64,000 nucleotides of DNA from Sedimentitalea nanhaiensis DSM 24252 (GCF_000473225.1 NZ_KI421509.1:3490868-3554867); one strand, 5' to 3'; counted from the first letter of the stretch, positions 52,786 to 62,457 are shown. Numbers and translations are program-made. Notes: generated from the sequence alone by a model not told the origin.

Positions 52786-55700
52786 CTATTCCATTTCGAT
52801 GAGGAGATCCTTGGCGTCGATCTGGCTGGCTGGGGCGACGTGCACCGTTTTGACGGTTGCGTCGCGTTCGGCGTGCAGGCCGGTTTCCATCTTCATCGCT
52901 TCGATGGTGAGCAGCAGATCGCCCTCCTTGACCTGCTGGCCCGCGGTGACGGCGACGGTGGCCACCACGCCGGGCATCGGCGCGCCGATGTGGTTGGCGT
53001 TGCCCGGTTCGGCCTTGGCGCGGGTGACGGTGGTGGCGGTGACCATGCGGTTGGGCACGCGCACCACGCGGGGCTGGCCGTTGAGTTCGAAGAACACCTT
53101 GACCTCGCCCGCCTCGTCGGTTTCGCCCACCGCCTGCATGCGGATTTCCAGTGTCTTGCCGGGGTCGATTTCGGCGCTCAGTTCTTCGCCGGGTTGCATG
53201 CCGTAAAAGAACGTCGTGGTCGGCAGGGTGCGCACCGGGCCATAGAGGCGATGGCGGCCCATGTAGTCCAGGAACACCTTGGGATACATCAGATAGCCGT
53301 TCAGATCCTCGTTATCGACCGCCTTGCCTTCGAGTTCCTTGCTGACCTCGGCGCGGATCGCTTCCAGATCGACGGCGGGCAGATGTTTGCCCGGACGTTC
53401 CATGTTGGGCGCGTCGCCCTTGAGCACCTTGCGGGCGATCACATCGGGGAACCCGCCGGGCGGGTGGCCCAGATCGCCGCGCATCATGCCCACAACCGAG
53501 TCGGGAAAGGACACGTCGACATCGGGGTTTTCGACATCGGCGCGGGTCAGCCCCTGACTGACCATCATCAGCGCCATGTCCCCGACCACCTTGGAACTGG
53601 GCGTCACCTTGGGGATGTCGCCGAACATCTGATTCACGTCGGCATAGGTCTGGGCCACATCGCTCCAGCGGTCCTCGAGTCCGAGGCTGCGGGCCTGGGC
53701 CTTGAGGTTGGTGAACTGCCCGCCGGGCATCTCGTGCAGGTAGACCTCGGAATTGGGGGCCTGAAGCCCGGATTCGAACGCGGCATATTGCGCCCGCACC
53801 GCCTCCCAGTATTCGCTGATTTCGCGGATCGCGCCGATGTTCAGCCCGGTGTCGCGGTCGGTGCGGCGCAGCGCCTCGACCACCGAACCCAGGGTCGGCT
53901 GGCTGGTGTTGCCCGACAGCGCGTCCATGGCGCAATCGACCGCATCCACCCCGGCCTCGCTGGCGGCGAGGATGGTGGCGCAGCCGACCCCGGCGGTGTC
54001 ATGGGTGTGAAAGTGGATCGGCAGGCCGACCTCTTCTTTCAGCGCCTTGACGAGCGCCTTGGCGGCGGTGGGTTTGAGCAGGCCGCCCATGTCTTTCAGG
54101 CCCAGGATATGCGCCCCGGCATCGCGCAGTTCCTTGCCTGCGGTGACGTAGTATTTCAGGTTGTATTTGGCGCGGTCCGGGTCGTTGATGTCGCCGGTAT
54201 AACAGATCGAGCCTTCGCAGAGCTTGCCGGACTCAAGCACCGCATCCATCGCCACGCGCATGTTTTCGACCCAGTTCAGCGCGTCAAAGACCCGGAACAG
54301 ATCGACGCCGGTCTCGGCGGCCTGACGGACGAATTCCTGCACCACGTTGTCGGGATAGTTGGTGTAGCCAACGCCGTTGGAGCCGCGCAGCAACATCTGG
54401 GTCATCACGTTGGGCATGGCGGCGCGCAGATCGCGCAGGCGCTGCCAGGGGCATTCCTGCAGGAAGCGGTAGGCCACGTCGAATGTTGCCCCGCCCCAGC
54501 ATTCGACCGAGAACAGGCCGGGCAGGTTGGTGGCATAGGCCGGGGCGACGCGGATCATGTCGATGCTGCGCATCCGGGTCGCCAGAAGCGATTGATGGCT
54601 GTCGCGCATCGTGGTGTCGGTGATCAGCAGCTGGCGCTGTGCCTTCATCCAGTCGGCCACCGCCTGCGGGCCTTTCTGTTCCAGCAGGTTGCGGGTGCCC
54701 ATCATCGGTTCGCCGTGCCGGGCGGGGGCGCGCGGCAGGCGCAGGTCGGCGGGCGGGCGGGGGCGATCCCTGACCTCGGGGTGGCCGTTGACGGTGATGT
54801 CGGCGATATAGGTCAGCACCTTGGTGCCGCGGTCGCGGCGCTTGGCGAACTGGAACAGCTCGGGCGTGGTGTCGATGAATTTGGTGGTATAGCTGTTGTC
54901 CAGAAAGGTCGGGTGTTTCAGCAGGTTCTCGACAAAGGCGATGTTGGTGGACACGCCGCGCACCCGGAATTCGCGCAAGGCACGGTCCATGCGGGCGATC
55001 GCCGCCTCGGGCGTAGGGGCCCAGGCGGTGACCTTGGTCAGCAGGCTGTCGTAATAGCGCGTGATCACCCCGCCGGCATAGGCGGTGCCGCCGTCCAGCC
55101 GGATGCCCATGCCGGTGGCCGAGCGGTAAGCGGTGATGCGGCCATAGTCGGGGATGAAATTGTTCTGCGGATCCTCGGTGGTGACGCGGGTTTGCAGCGC
55201 GTGGCCGTTGAGGCGGATGTCGTCCTGTGCCGGTTTGCCGGTGGCCTCGGCGATGGTCTTGCCTTCGGCGATCAGGATCTGGGCGCGCACGATGTCGATG
55301 CCGGTGACCTCTTCGGTCACGGTGTGTTCGACCTGAACGCGGGGGTTGACCTCGATGAAATAGAATTTGCCGTCGTCCATATCCATCAGGAATTCGACGG
55401 TGCCGGCGCATTCATAGTTCACATGTTTGCAGATCCGGTGACCGAGTTCGCAGATCTCGGCGCGTTGGGCGTCGCTCAGATAGGGGGCGGGGGCGCGTTC
55501 GACGACCTTTTGGTTGCGCCGCTGCACCGAACAGTCGCGTTCGAACAGGTGGTACATGCCGCCGTGCTTGTCGCCCAGGATCTGCACTTCGACATGGCGC
55601 GCGCGCAGGATCATCTTTTCCAGATAGCCCTCGCCATTGCCGAATGCGGCCTCGGCCTCGCGGCGGCCCTCGCGGACCTTTTCCGCCAGCTCGTCGGGGG

Positions 55701-56226
55701 ACTGGATCGGGCGCATGCCGCGCCCGCCGCCGCCCCAGGACGCCTTGAGCATCAGCGGATAGCCGACGGTCTCGGCCGCGGCGCGGATGACGTCCATGTC
55801 ATCGCCCAGCACTTCGGTCGCCGGGATCACCGGCACCCCGGCCTCGACGGCGACACGCCGCGCGCTGGCCTTGTCGCCGAGCGCGCGCATGGTTTCGGCG
55901 CGCGGGCCGATAAAGGCGATGCCGGCGGCGTCGCAGGCGTCGACGAAATCCGGGTTCTCCGACAGCAGCCCATAGCCGGGGTGGATGGCATCGGCGCCGC
56001 ATTCGCGCGCCACGCGGATGATCTCGTCGATGCTGAGGTAGGCGGCAACCGGCCCCATGCCCTCGCCGATGCGGTAAGCTTCGTCGGCCTTGAAACGGTG
56101 CAGGCCCAGCTTGTCCTCTTCGGCATAAACCGCCACCGTCCGCTTGCCCATTTCATTCGCCGCACGCATCACACGAATGGCGATCTCGCCGCGGTTCGCT
56201 ATCAGGATCTTGTGGAAAACTGTCAT
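52786..56226 (-). CDS. pyc: Pyruvate carboxylase
   Basis: 1146 residues, a single-chain pyruvate carboxylase. The N-terminal biotin carboxylase starts HKILIANRGEIAIRVMRAAN and contains KASWGGGGRGMRPIQ and EVNPRVQVEHTVTEEVTG. The carboxyltransferase barrel begins near 540 with ITDTTMRDSHQSLLATRMRS and includes ECWGGATFDVAYRFL, LKDMGGLLKP and HFHTHDTAG. The C-terminus has the biotinyl Lys in LTIEAMKMETG, at residue 1112. It makes oxaloacetate to refill the TCA cycle. GAGG precedes the ATG. Confidence 0.97.
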   Translation of the reverse strand: MTVFHKILIANRGEIAIRVMRAANEMGKRTVAVYAEEDKLGLHRFKADEAYRIGEGMGPVAAYLSIDEIIRVARECGADAIHPGYGLLSENPDFVDACDAAGIAFIGPRAETMRALGDKASARRVAVEAGVPVIPATEVLGDDMDVIRAAAETVGYPLMLKASWGGGGRGMRPIQSPDELAEKVREGRREAEAAFGNGEGYLEKMILRARHVEVQILGDKHGGMYHLFERDCSVQRRNQKVVERAPAPYLSDAQRAEICELGHRICKHVNYECAGTVEFLMDMDDGKFYFIEVNPRVQVEHTVTEEVTGIDIVRAQILIAEGKTIAEATGKPAQDDIRLNGHALQTRVTTEDPQNNFIPDYGRITAYRSATGMGIRLDGGTAYAGGVITRYYDSLLTKVTAWAPTPEAAIARMDRALREFRVRGVSTNIAFVENLLKHPTFLDNSYTTKFIDTTPELFQFAKRRDRGTKVLTYIADITVNGHPEVRDRPRPPADLRLPRAPARHGEPMMGTRNLLEQKGPQAVADWMKAQRQLLITDTTMRDSHQSLLATRMRSIDMIRVAPAYATNLPGLFSVECWGGATFDVAYRFLQECPWQRLRDLRAAMPNVMTQMLLRGSNGVGYTNYPDNVVQEFVRQAAETGVDLFRVFDALNWVENMRVAMDAVLESGKLCEGSICYTGDINDPDRAKYNLKYYVTAGKELRDAGAHILGLKDMGGLLKPTAAKALVKALKEEVGLPIHFHTHDTAGVGCATILAASEAGVDAVDCAMDALSGNTSQPTLGSVVEALRRTDRDTGLNIGAIREISEYWEAVRAQYAAFESGLQAPNSEVYLHEMPGGQFTNLKAQARSLGLEDRWSDVAQTYADVNQMFGDIPKVTPSSKVVGDMALMMVSQGLTRADVENPDVDVSFPDSVVGMMRGDLGHPPGGFPDVIARKVLKGDAPNMERPGKHLPAVDLEAIRAEVSKELEGKAVDNEDLNGYLMYPKVFLDYMGRHRLYGPVRTLPTTTFFYGMQPGEELSAEIDPGKTLEIRMQAVGETDEAGEVKVFFELNGQPRVVRVPNRMVTATTVTRAKAEPGNANHIGAPMPGVVATVAVTAGQQVKEGDLLLTIEAMKMETGLHAERDATVKTVHVAPASQIDAKDLLIEME

Positions 56227-56361
56227 CGGGGCCTCGGTTCAGGAAAGTGTTGCAGGACTGTGTAGGCGGGTTGTGACGTCACGTAAATGTTTCCTTGCCG
56301 CAGAATGCGAAATTTATGCTGCACTTGCATACGAGACGCCGGGGGCCGTTGGCAGAGCGGT

Positions 56362-57519
56362 TCAGACCGTGCCGGACAGTTGGATCGCGGGCGGCAGATC
56401 GCTCAGTGTATGCGCGCCGATCTGGCCCATGTTGGCCTGCATGTCCTTGCAAAGCATGTCGATCAGATGCGCAGGGCCTGTGGCCCCCAGGGCGGCAAGG
56501 GCAAAGTGAAAGGTGCGCCCCAGCATGACAAAATCGGCCCCCAACGCCAGCGCGCGCAGAATGTCCAGCCCACCCTCGATGCCGCTGTCAAACACCAGCG
56601 GCAGGCGGGTGGCGGCGCGCAGATCGGGCAGGCATTCGATGCCGCCCGGAGCGCCGTCAAATTGCCGCCCCGCATGATTGGACACCCATAGCGCATCGAC
56701 ACCTGCCGCCTCAAGCGAGGCCGCGTCCGGCGCGCGCAGCACACCTTTGACGATGAACGGCCCGTCCCAGTGGTCGCGCAGCCATTTCACGTAGTCCATG
56801 TCCGGCGAGGTGCGCAGCAGATAGCCGATATGGGCGGTGGGGGGCAGGTTTGCCTGCGCGCCGGTGATGTATTTGTCCAGCGTGCGCATCCGAGGCAGGC
56901 CGCGCCGCGCCATGCCCATCGCCCAGGCGGGACGCTGGGCGATCTGCGCCAGCAGGCGCGGCGTCATTCGGGGCGGTTGCGTCAGACCCGAGCGGGTCTG
57001 GCGTTCGCGCCGCGAGGCCATCGGCACATCCACCGTCAGCACCAGCGTCGAAAACCCGGCGGCACGGGCGCGGTCCAGCAGGTCGCGGCGAATTTCCGGC
57101 GCCTTTGGCGGATAGAGCTGAAACCAGGCATGGTCGCCCAGATCGGGGGCCAGGTCCTCGGGGCTGCGGCTGGCGACGGTGGACAGGCAAAAGGGCAGAC
57201 CCGCCGTGCGCGCGGCACGGGCCAGCAGGTGCTCGGCATCGGGCCAGATCAGCCCGGACATGCCGATGGGTGCGATGCCAAAAGGCTGTGCGAACGCGCG
57301 GTCCAGAAAGGTGGTGGACAGATCCGGGTCGATCTGGCCATGCAGAATCGACGGCATGAAGCCGACCCGGTCCAGTGCGGCGCGGTTGCGCGCCTTGGTG
57401 GTTTCCATCCCGGTGCCGCTGTCGAGATAGTCCCAGACGAATGTCGGCAACCGCCGATGGGCGCGCGCCCTGAGATCGGCAACGCCGGGAAACCGTGCCT
57501 GCAAATCGGTTTCGCTCAC
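56362..57519 (-). CDS. FMN-dependent alpha-hydroxy-acid dehydrogenase (LldD-like)
   Basis: 385 residues starting with GTG at 57519. The FMN barrel has IAPIGMSGLIWPDAEHLLAR, LSTVASRSPEDLA, FQLYPPKA, the FMN-binding Lys in PFIVKGVLRAPDA and the active-site His in VSNHAGRQFDGAPGG. DSGIEGGLDILRALALGADF completes the phosphate site. It oxidises L-lactate or another 2-hydroxy acid and passes electrons to the respiratory chain or to oxygen. The usual SNHGGRQ is SNHAGRQ here. Substrate not settled. Confidence 0.9.
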   Translation of the reverse strand: MSETDLQARFPGVADLRARAHRRLPTFVWDYLDSGTGMETTKARNRAALDRVGFMPSILHGQIDPDLSTTFLDRAFAQPFGIAPIGMSGLIWPDAEHLLARAARTAGLPFCLSTVASRSPEDLAPDLGDHAWFQLYPPKAPEIRRDLLDRARAAGFSTLVLTVDVPMASRRERQTRSGLTQPPRMTPRLLAQIAQRPAWAMGMARRGLPRMRTLDKYITGAQANLPPTAHIGYLLRTSPDMDYVKWLRDHWDGPFIVKGVLRAPDAASLEAAGVDALWVSNHAGRQFDGAPGGIECLPDLRAATRLPLVFDSGIEGGLDILRALALGADFVMLGRTFHFALAALGATGPAHLIDMLCKDMQANMGQIGAHTLSDLPPAIQLSGTV

Positions 57520-57826
57520 GTCAGGCGACCCTGAACATGCACGGCCGGGTCGCCGGTCTTGGTCTGTGCTTGTCGCGGCGGATGCCCGAGCACCCGTCCG
57601 GTTTGACAAAAAACGAATGCCGCGTTTGAACGGCGGTCGGCGGGCTCTGTTCCATGCGTCGACTATGCCGCGAACGGATCGTGGTTTGCAAAACCTTAAT
57701 GCCGCTTCGCGCCCCGGGCCGGTGGAGTCCGTCCGCCGGAAAACGGGGTGGTTTGGTGAAAAAATCGGATGGAACATTACTGGAACAGATCTTTCCCTGC
57801 CCGGCGCGCTGGGATATGGTCGCATC
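57520..57826. other. Divergent intergenic region without a gene
   Basis: About 300 bases separate the hydroxyacid dehydrogenase from the helicase gene. It must hold both promoters. The middle has A-rich stretches (e.g. GACAAAAAACGAATGC near 57605). I see no small gene, repeat or hairpin in it. Confidence 0.5.
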
Positions 57827-60187
57827 ATGAGCGGTTTTGACGAGACTGACGCCTTTGAAGGCGCCTCGCTGTCGGCGCGCGCGATGGCCGCGCGTCCGCA
57901 GCCCTATATGGATGGCCTGAACCCCGAACAACGCCGGGCGGTCGAGACCCTGCAGGGGCCGGTGCTGATGCTGGCGGGGGCCGGAACCGGCAAGACCAAG
58001 GCGCTGACGGCGCGAATCGTGCATCTGCTGACCACCGGCAACGCGCGCCCCAACGAGATCCTGGCGGTGACCTTTACCAACAAGGCCGCGCGCGAGATGA
58101 AGAACCGTGTCGGCGGCATGCTGGGGCAAAGCATCGAGGGGATGCCGTGGCTCGGCACGTTCCATTCGATCTGTGTGAAACTGTTGCGGCGGCATGCGGA
58201 GCTGGCGGGGCTGAAAAGCAATTTCACCATTCTGGACACCGACGATCAGCTGCGGTTGCTCAAGCAACTGGTGGCGGCGGCCGGGATCGATGACAAACGC
58301 TGGCCCGCGCGCCAGCTGGCCGGAGTGATCGACGGCTGGAAGAACCGCGCGCTGACACCGACCAAAGTGCCCGCCGCCGATGCGGGGGCCTATAACGGCA
58401 AGGGTGTGGCGCTGTACGGCCAGTACCAGATCCGCCTGCGCGAGCTGAACGCGGTCGATTTCGGCGATCTGCTGTTGCATATGGTAACGATTTTCCAGGC
58501 CCATCCGGATATTCTGGAGCAATATCAACGCTGGTTCCGTTATATTCTGGTGGACGAGTATCAGGATACCAATATCGCCCAGTACCTGTGGCTGCGGCTG
58601 TTGGCGGGCGGGCACAAGAACATCTGTTGCGTCGGCGATGACGACCAGTCGATCTATGGCTGGCGCGGGGCCGAGGTGGGGAATATCCTGCGGTTCGAGG
58701 CGGATTTTCCCGGTGCCCATGTGGTGCGGCTGGAGCAGAATTATCGCAGCACAGCGCATATTCTGGGTGCGGCCAGCGGGGTCATTCGCGGCAACGAGGG
58801 ACGGTTGGGCAAAGAGCTGTGGACCGAGGCCGAGGGCGGCGAACAGGTGCGGCTGATCGGCCATTGGGACGGCGAGGAAGAGGCGCGCTGGATCGGGGAG
58901 GAAGTCGAGGCGATGCAGCGCGGCACGCGGGGCATGCGCGCCATCGGGCTGGACGAGATGGCGATTCTGGTGCGCGCCAGCCACCAGATGCGGGCGTTCG
59001 AGGACCGGTTCCTGACCATCGGGCTGCCGTATCGGGTGATCGGCGGGCCGCGATTTTATGAGCGTATGGAGATTCGCGACGCGATGGCCTATTTCCGCGT
59101 CGTGGTCAGCCCCGACGACGATCTGGCGTTCGAGCGCATCGTGAACACGCCCAAACGCGGGCTGGGCGATAAGGCGCAGCAGACCATCCAGACCACGGCG
59201 CGCAGCAATGGCGTGTCGCTGCTGGAAGGGGCGCGGCTGGCGGTGCAGGGCGGGCTGATCAAGGGCAAGGGCGGCAGCGCCTTGGGCGCCTTGGTCGACG
59301 GCATCGCGCGCTGGGGCCGGATGGCGGGCGACGCGGGCATGACCCATATGGAGCTGGCCGAGATCATCCTGGACGAAAGCGGCTATACCGGGATGTGGCA
59401 GAACGACAAGACGCCCGAGGCGCCGGGGCGGCTGGAAAACCTAAAGGAACTGATCAAGGCACTGGAATCGTTTGAGAACCTGCAAGGGTTTCTGGAACAT
59501 GTCAGCCTGATCATGGACAACAGCAGCGACGACAACGAGGAAAAGGTCAGCATCATGACCCTGCATGCGGCCAAGGGGCTGGAGTTTCCCGCCGTGTTCC
59601 TGCCCGGCTGGGAGGACGGGCTGTTTCCGTCCCAGCGCAGCATGGACGAGAGCGGGCTGAAGGGGTTGGAAGAGGAACGCCGGCTGGCCTATGTGGGGAT
59701 CACGCGGGCCGAGGAGATCTGTACGATTTCCTTTGCGGGCAACCGGCGGGTGTTCGGGCAGTGGCAGTCGCAGTTGCCGTCGCGGTTCATTGACGAGCTG
59801 CCCGAGGCCCATGTGCAGGTGCTGACGCCGCCGGGGCTGTATGGCGGTGGGTACGGGGCGGCGGGCATGGCGTCGTCGCCTGCGGAACATTCCGATATTT
59901 CCGACCGGGTGGCGCAGGCGGATGGCTATAATTCGCCCGGCTGGAAGCGGTTGCAGGCCCGCGCGGCGCAACGCGGCATGGCGCAACCCAAGGAAAGCCG
60001 CAACACGGTGATCGATCTGAACGCGGTCAGCAGCTTTACCGTCGGCGAGCGGGTGTTTCACCAGAAGTTCGGCTATGGCGCGGTGACCGGGATCGAAGGC
60101 GACAAGCTGGAGGTCGATTTCGAAAAGGCCGGGGTGAAAAAGATCGTTGCGCGATACGTTTCAGCCAGCGATGACATTCCGTTCTAG
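57827..60187 (+). CDS. UvrD/PcrA-type superfamily 1 DNA helicase
   Basis: 786 residues. Walker A is LMLAGAGTGKTKALTARI at about residue 45. Motif Ia is TFTNKAAREM, Walker B/II is ILVDEYQDTN, III is GDDDQSIYGWRGAE, IV is LEQNYRSTAHIL, V/VI are VSIMTLHAAKGLEFPAVF and RRLAYVGITRAEE. The C-terminal Tudor-like domain (VGERVFHQKFGYGAVTGIEGD) is the one that binds RNA polymerase in PcrA. It unwinds DNA 3' to 5' in repair and transcription-coupled repair. I chose ATG 57827; the frame stays open upstream without family sequence. UvrD versus PcrA is not settled, so no symbol is given. Confidence 0.95.
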   Translation: MSGFDETDAFEGASLSARAMAARPQPYMDGLNPEQRRAVETLQGPVLMLAGAGTGKTKALTARIVHLLTTGNARPNEILAVTFTNKAAREMKNRVGGMLGQSIEGMPWLGTFHSICVKLLRRHAELAGLKSNFTILDTDDQLRLLKQLVAAAGIDDKRWPARQLAGVIDGWKNRALTPTKVPAADAGAYNGKGVALYGQYQIRLRELNAVDFGDLLLHMVTIFQAHPDILEQYQRWFRYILVDEYQDTNIAQYLWLRLLAGGHKNICCVGDDDQSIYGWRGAEVGNILRFEADFPGAHVVRLEQNYRSTAHILGAASGVIRGNEGRLGKELWTEAEGGEQVRLIGHWDGEEEARWIGEEVEAMQRGTRGMRAIGLDEMAILVRASHQMRAFEDRFLTIGLPYRVIGGPRFYERMEIRDAMAYFRVVVSPDDDLAFERIVNTPKRGLGDKAQQTIQTTARSNGVSLLEGARLAVQGGLIKGKGGSALGALVDGIARWGRMAGDAGMTHMELAEIILDESGYTGMWQNDKTPEAPGRLENLKELIKALESFENLQGFLEHVSLIMDNSSDDNEEKVSIMTLHAAKGLEFPAVFLPGWEDGLFPSQRSMDESGLKGLEEERRLAYVGITRAEEICTISFAGNRRVFGQWQSQLPSRFIDELPEAHVQVLTPPGLYGGGYGAAGMASSPAEHSDISDRVAQADGYNSPGWKRLQARAAQRGMAQPKESRNTVIDLNAVSSFTVGERVFHQKFGYGAVTGIEGDKLEVDFEKAGVKKIVARYVSASDDIPF

Positions 60188-60292
60188 GCGCGGGCATTTC
60201 GTCCTAAACCGGTCTCACCTGACGCGGCCTGAAAAATAAAGGTTTCAATGCGATAGGTGGGGTCCGATATCTCGGGTCAAAGTGCAAACGCT

Positions 60293-61720
60293 TTAGAGCA
60301 CCGGCCCCATCGTGGCGATGGCGTTGTTCCACATACGTTTATGGGCCGGCCAGCATTTCACATCCGCCAGGGTGACCGGTTGCGATGCGTCGATATAGTC
60401 GGCCTGCCGTTGGGCGATGGCCCGGGTGATTGCGTAGTCGTGCAGCAATATGTTGCTTTCATAGTTCAGATCGAAGCTGCGTAGGTCCAGATTGGACGAG
60501 CCGATAAAGCTGATTTCATCGTCGATCGTCAGCGTTTTGGCGTGCAGCAAGCCGCCATCGTATTCCCAGATCGTCACACCGGCCTCGAGCAGGCGGTGAT
60601 AGGAGGATTGGCTGGCACCGGCGACGATCCAGGAATCGTTGACGCGGGGAAAGATCATCGTCACCGACACGCCCCGGAAAGCGGCGGCGCAGAGGGATTC
60701 CAAAACGATGGAATTGGGCACAAAATAGGGTGTCGAGATGATCACCCGGCGTTGGGCCGCGTTCATCAGCGCGGCGAACAAGTGCGGTGTCGCCAGGCGG
60801 CGTTCGGTTGGGCCGTCGCCCATGATCTGCGCCACAAAACCGGGGTCCTGCGGCGTGGCGGTCAGGGGGAAATCCGCAAGGGTGCCGCCGCAATGGGCGA
60901 TCCAGTCGCCGGCAAAGAGCAGCTGATTCTGCGCCACCACCGGCCCCTTGGCGCGCAACATGATGTCCACCCAGGGCGCGTATTTGGCTTTGACGCGAAA
61001 TTCGGGGTCGGCGCAGTTCTGGCTGCCGCAATAGGTGATTTCGCCGTCGATAATGGTAATCTTGCGATGGTTTCTCAGGTCCAGACGGCTTTTCAGCACT
61101 GTGGCCAGCGGATTGCCGATGGGCAGGGCCACGGCCACCTGCACCCCGGCGTCGCGCATCTGTTGCCACAGCGGCGAGCGCACGAAATGACGCGAGCCCA
61201 GCCCGTCGGCCATGGCGCGGCAGGTCACGCCGCGCTGCGCGGCTCGGATCAGGGCCCGGGCGGTGTTGGTGCCGGTCTCGTCATCCAGCCAGATATAATA
61301 AAGAACATGCACATGGTTTTGGGCCGCGTCGATATCCGCGATCAACCGCTGGCGGGCGGTGGCGGCATCGGGCATCAGTTCGGCGGCGTTTCCGGCCACG
61401 GGCGGGAACCCGTTGATCGACTGGCTATAGAGAAATGCGGGGCGAAAACGTTCCGGCAGGGCGTGCAATGCAGACGCGCCGGTGCCGAACAATTCTGCGG
61501 CGTGTCCGTGTACCGAATGCGCCACCTCGGCAATCCGGTCGCGGGTGGAATAGCCCAGGTTGGCCTCGCCAAACAGGAAATAGATCAGGCTGCCAAAAAA
61601 CGGCAGCACGAGAATGACCATGAACCAGCTGAGTCGGGTCGCTGCGGCCAGATCGTCGCGCAGCAGCAATCTCAGTGAAAACCCGGCCAGAAGCAGGATG
61701 TGTAGTGAGAGAACAAGCAT
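60293..61720 (-). CDS. cls: Cardiolipin synthase
   Basis: 475 residues, full length. Two N-terminal membrane helices (LVLSLHILLLAGFSLRLLL and WFMVILVLPFFGSLIYFLF) are followed by two phospholipase-D motifs: NHRKITIIDGEITYCGSQN at about 220 and LHAKTLTIDDEISFIGSSN at about 400. Both His and Lys residues are present. It condenses two phosphatidylglycerols into cardiolipin. The start could be the ATG at 61720 or a TTG at 61744; I prefer the ATG. Confidence 0.93.
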   Translation of the reverse strand: MLVLSLHILLLAGFSLRLLLRDDLAAATRLSWFMVILVLPFFGSLIYFLFGEANLGYSTRDRIAEVAHSVHGHAAELFGTGASALHALPERFRPAFLYSQSINGFPPVAGNAAELMPDAATARQRLIADIDAAQNHVHVLYYIWLDDETGTNTARALIRAAQRGVTCRAMADGLGSRHFVRSPLWQQMRDAGVQVAVALPIGNPLATVLKSRLDLRNHRKITIIDGEITYCGSQNCADPEFRVKAKYAPWVDIMLRAKGPVVAQNQLLFAGDWIAHCGGTLADFPLTATPQDPGFVAQIMGDGPTERRLATPHLFAALMNAAQRRVIISTPYFVPNSIVLESLCAAAFRGVSVTMIFPRVNDSWIVAGASQSSYHRLLEAGVTIWEYDGGLLHAKTLTIDDEISFIGSSNLDLRSFDLNYESNILLHDYAITRAIAQRQADYIDASQPVTLADVKCWPAHKRMWNNAIATMGPVL

Positions 61721-61807
61721 CAAGCGTCCGGTCCGATAAGCCAAAAGGCGACGGGCCTAAAAGAGAGCATTTTTGCGGGTTTGGCAACGAAGCTGCGTTG
61801 CAGTGAA

Positions 61808-61888
61808 AACGGCGGCACCAGGGAGGAGGAGAGGTGCCGCCGTTCTCTTGCAACACCGAAACGCAGGGAGGAGGAGAGCGCCCGGTGT
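61808..61888 (-). ncRNA. Cuckoo/CcsR-type RNA, distal copy (two hairpins with CCUCCUCCC loops)
   Basis: Two hairpins, each exposing the same 13-nt loop, TCTCCTCCTCCCT on the minus strand. Hairpin 1 has a perfect 12-bp stem (61808-61819 with 61833-61844). Hairpin 2 has ACACCG/CGGTGT and CGC/GCG stems flanking a small internal loop (61853-61888). This matches the cuckoo (CcsR) RNAs of Rhodobacter, induced by stress and co-transcribed with a DUF1127 protein. The last stem is followed by TTTTC on the minus strand and can act as terminator. Confidence 0.85.
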
Positions 61889-61920
61889 ATACGGATCCGG
61901 TGTTGAGACCGGTATTAGGT

Positions 61921-61989
61921 GCGGCGACACCAGGGAGGAGGAGAGGTGCCGCCGCGATCAACAGAATTGCCAGGGAGGAGGAGAGGCAA
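61921..61989 (-). ncRNA. Cuckoo/CcsR-type RNA, proximal copy (two hairpins with CCUCCUCCC loops)
   Basis: Two more hairpins with the identical loop. One has an 11-bp stem with one mismatch (61921-61931 with 61945-61955). The other has a 5-bp stem TTGCC/GGCAA (61967-61971 with 61985-61989). The gap to the distal copy is 32 bases, and the DUF1127 stop lies 28 bases upstream. The pairing of four hairpins into two RNAs is inferred from spacing; processing into four single-hairpin RNAs cannot be excluded. Confidence 0.83.
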
Positions 61990-62017
61990 GCCTGAACTGG
62001 AAAAACTGTTTTGCGCC

Positions 62018-62224
62018 TCAGCGCATGTCGTACGCCGCCTGATAGGCAACGCGGCGGATCATCGAACGGTTCATGCCCAGATCGGCCAGTTGCCGGTTGC
62101 TGAGGCCTGACAGCTCGTCAACGGTCTGCCGGAACAGACGGTGGCGTATAAACCGCTCTTTTACGGTCTGCAGGAGGCGTATCAGCCGCGGGGCCTCGTG
62201 TGATGCGGTCAGGGCATGAGCCAT
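62018..62224 (-). CDS. DUF1127 small protein, CcaF1-like
   Basis: 68 residues. An Arg-rich amphipathic N-terminal part (ASHEAPRLIRLLQTVKERFI) precedes the DUF1127 core RQTVDELSGLSNRQLADLGMNRSMIRRVAYQ. In Rhodobacter sphaeroides the CcaF1 protein of this family binds RNA and is encoded just ahead of the CCUCCUCCC-loop RNAs. The same order is seen here. AAGG lies about 9 nt before the ATG at 62224; the longer open frame upstream has no family match. Confidence 0.9.
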   Translation of the reverse strand: MAHALTASHEAPRLIRLLQTVKERFIRHRLFRQTVDELSGLSNRQLADLGMNRSMIRRVAYQAAYDMR

Positions 62225-62278
62225 GGTCTTGAACCTTCGTGTAATCGGCGCGACTGTTAGCGCCTTAACTTGCAACCA

Positions 62279-62305
62279 AGATAGCCAATTGCTGCACTTG
62301 CACAA
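62279..62305 (-). promoter_or_regulatory. Candidate stress-sigma promoter of DUF1127-RNA locus
   Basis: On the minus strand TTG (complement at 62303-62305) and CTATCT (complement at 62279-62284) are 18 bases apart. They fit the RpoH-type pattern TTG-N17/18-CYATNT used by the Rhodobacter homologue. The -10 lies 55 bases before the DUF1127 ATG. Weak evidence from pattern alone. Confidence 0.35.
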
Positions 62306-62457
62306 TAGACACAAAGTCATTGCTGCTATGCAGAAAATGCATAGGAGAAATGGCTAAATATCCGGCACTTGCGCGAAACAGTTGTCACGAATGATCGCCA
62401 TTTGTGCGCTCTGCGCATAGGATGCCACGTCACCTTTGATAGATGGGAGAAAACGGC

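Noticed and set aside
52633-56265. 1210-residue open frame on the plus strand opposite pyc
   Set aside because: It is antisense to a complete pyruvate carboxylase with all domains. Its His/Gly/Ala-rich repetitive composition is typical of high-GC shadow frames.
56272-56286. GACGTCACGTAAATG upstream of pyc as a LiuR-type site
   Set aside because: The two ACGT cores are five, not six, bases apart; too weak to call.
61811-61984. Four GGGAGGAGGAGAG repeats read as a CRISPR array or strong ribosome sites
   Set aside because: Unit spacing is irregular (54, 67 and 40 bases), each copy is the loop of a distinct hairpin, and no ATG follows. The minus-strand RNA reading explains them better.
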